DNA from: Echinococcus granulosus
Lineage: Eukaryota > Platyhelminthes > Cestoda > Cyclophyllidea > Taeniidae
DNA: 64,000 bases
Direction of reading: 5' to 3'
Assembly (NCBI RefSeq): GCF_000524195.1
Contig: NW_020170431.1
Span: 10,738 to 74,737 of the forward strand
Shown in pieces: positions 63,192-64,000 of this stretch. The notes under the pieces are model-generated. The model was not told where the DNA came from and ran no database searches. It worked only from the letters and a program-made list of their open reading frames with translations. The position numbers and the translations under genes are program-made. The stretch's first letter is position 1; every line of letters starts with the position of its first letter.

Positions 63192-64000
63192 GTGAGTTGG
63201 ACTTTCCTAGTCATTTCATGTCTCGGATTTGTCTGGACCAAACATTAATTCCAAACAATACAACCAGGAATGGTTTGGATAACTACTTAAGAGAAGAAGT
63301 TTCGTGTGAATCACGGCTAATAAGCAATTAAGAGGCCTTTCTATTATTTCGAAAATACATACCATCGTAGACTTCTTCCTAATAATATACTACTTAAAAC
63401 AAGTAGCCACGATTCCTCTTTACTGAAAAATATTGACCAGCTCCTCGTCATTACTGCAATCTTACCTATTCCTACCTCCTTTTGCCATCTACTGACATCA
63501 AACAGATGTCAGAGCCTCCCCATAGTCGTAATAAACCAAAGTAGTATGAAGGGACATACTACTTAACAACGTATGGAAGGATTGGAAGGCTACTAGATGA
63601 CCTAAGGGCCATACTGCAATGCAGTGACTGTGTAACTCAATACACACAAAAAAACCCAAAAGACATTTTTCAGATTTGGACCTGCTGCACATCGAATTTG
63701 CCTCTCAAAAATTCTGTGCGATTTTTGGTGTATCTCACGGCATAACCTGTAGGAAGTTGTAAAACACATCAAATTATTTATAGGTACTTTGGCTCCACCA
63801 GAATGCGTGGATGGCATTTGGAGAAGGTGAGATTTACGGGAGAAGAATACTACACCCACAAAAATGGCTTAAATTGCTCCACTTGGTGCCAGTGATGAAT
63901 CACGCATCAGTAGATGCATCAGGTTCAGGAGCTCGTGGAAGGCACTCTGTATTTAATCATGAAGCATGTGTCGGTAATTTATGAAAAGCCTCGATTTTAA
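63192..64000 (+). other. Start of the next Ig-gene intron, to the window end
   Basis: The donor GTGAGT at 63192 opens an intron. No further exon in the right phase was recognised before the end of the window. Confidence 0.45.

Overview
This is a eukaryotic nuclear window, and it most likely comes from a parasitic flatworm, probably a tapeworm. The genes have many introns with GT/AG ends, ranging from about 30 nt to 4.5 kb. There are long gene-poor stretches, trains of tiny symmetric exons of the kind best known from flatworm micro-exon genes, and a complete terminal-repeat retrotransposon in miniature (TRIM), a class described from cestodes. The species assignment is inference. All gene models were spliced by eye from splice signals, reading phase and remembered family features; no alignment was run.

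Layout. 1-2.2 kb: a decayed Ty3/Gypsy integrase remnant, an LTR-like fragment, and an intact 999-bp TRIM with 5-bp target duplications. 2.8-6.5 kb (+): an Abraxas-like (BRISC/BRCA1-A scaffold) gene whose tail is a run of 33-54 nt exons. 7.1-7.3 kb (-): an intronless single ubiquitin unit. 7.5-7.9 kb (+): an unrecognised 135-codon ORF with its own poly(A) signal. 8.2-18.4 kb (-): a VIT-VWA protein of the VWA5A type, about 808 aa, in which a cassette of 11 microexons (12-27 nt) encodes the linker between the conserved halves. The introns of the cassette hold three diverged copies of a tandem unit. 19.0-23.0 kb (-): an 11-exon RFT1 gene, about 595 aa. 23-25.9 kb: an intergenic stretch between divergently transcribed genes, with a solo TRIM LTR. 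28.1-35.7 kb (+), with possible exons from 25.9 kb: a double-AAA ATPase of AFG2/SPATA5 type with a degenerate first ATPase domain and a C-terminal membrane segment. 35.7-52.9 kb: gene-poor, with a decayed TRIM, a dispersed repeat pair, G-rich tracts, an isolated terminal exon and a possible small membrane-protein exon. 53.0 kb to the end (+): a multi-Ig-domain adhesion protein of nephrin/Kirre type, whose first exon and 3' part were not found in the window.

What connects the genes. Abraxas and ubiquitin are convergent neighbours and both belong to ubiquitin signalling, probably by chance. The strongest unusual theme is architectural. Two unrelated adjacent genes, Abraxas-like and VWA5A-like, both encode their flexible regions as strings of small exons whose junctions all fall at phase 1. 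Any exon could be skipped without breaking the frame. In VWA5A the cassette also shows tandem duplication and at least one decayed microexon, so it looks like a live example of microexon gain and loss inside an otherwise conserved gene.
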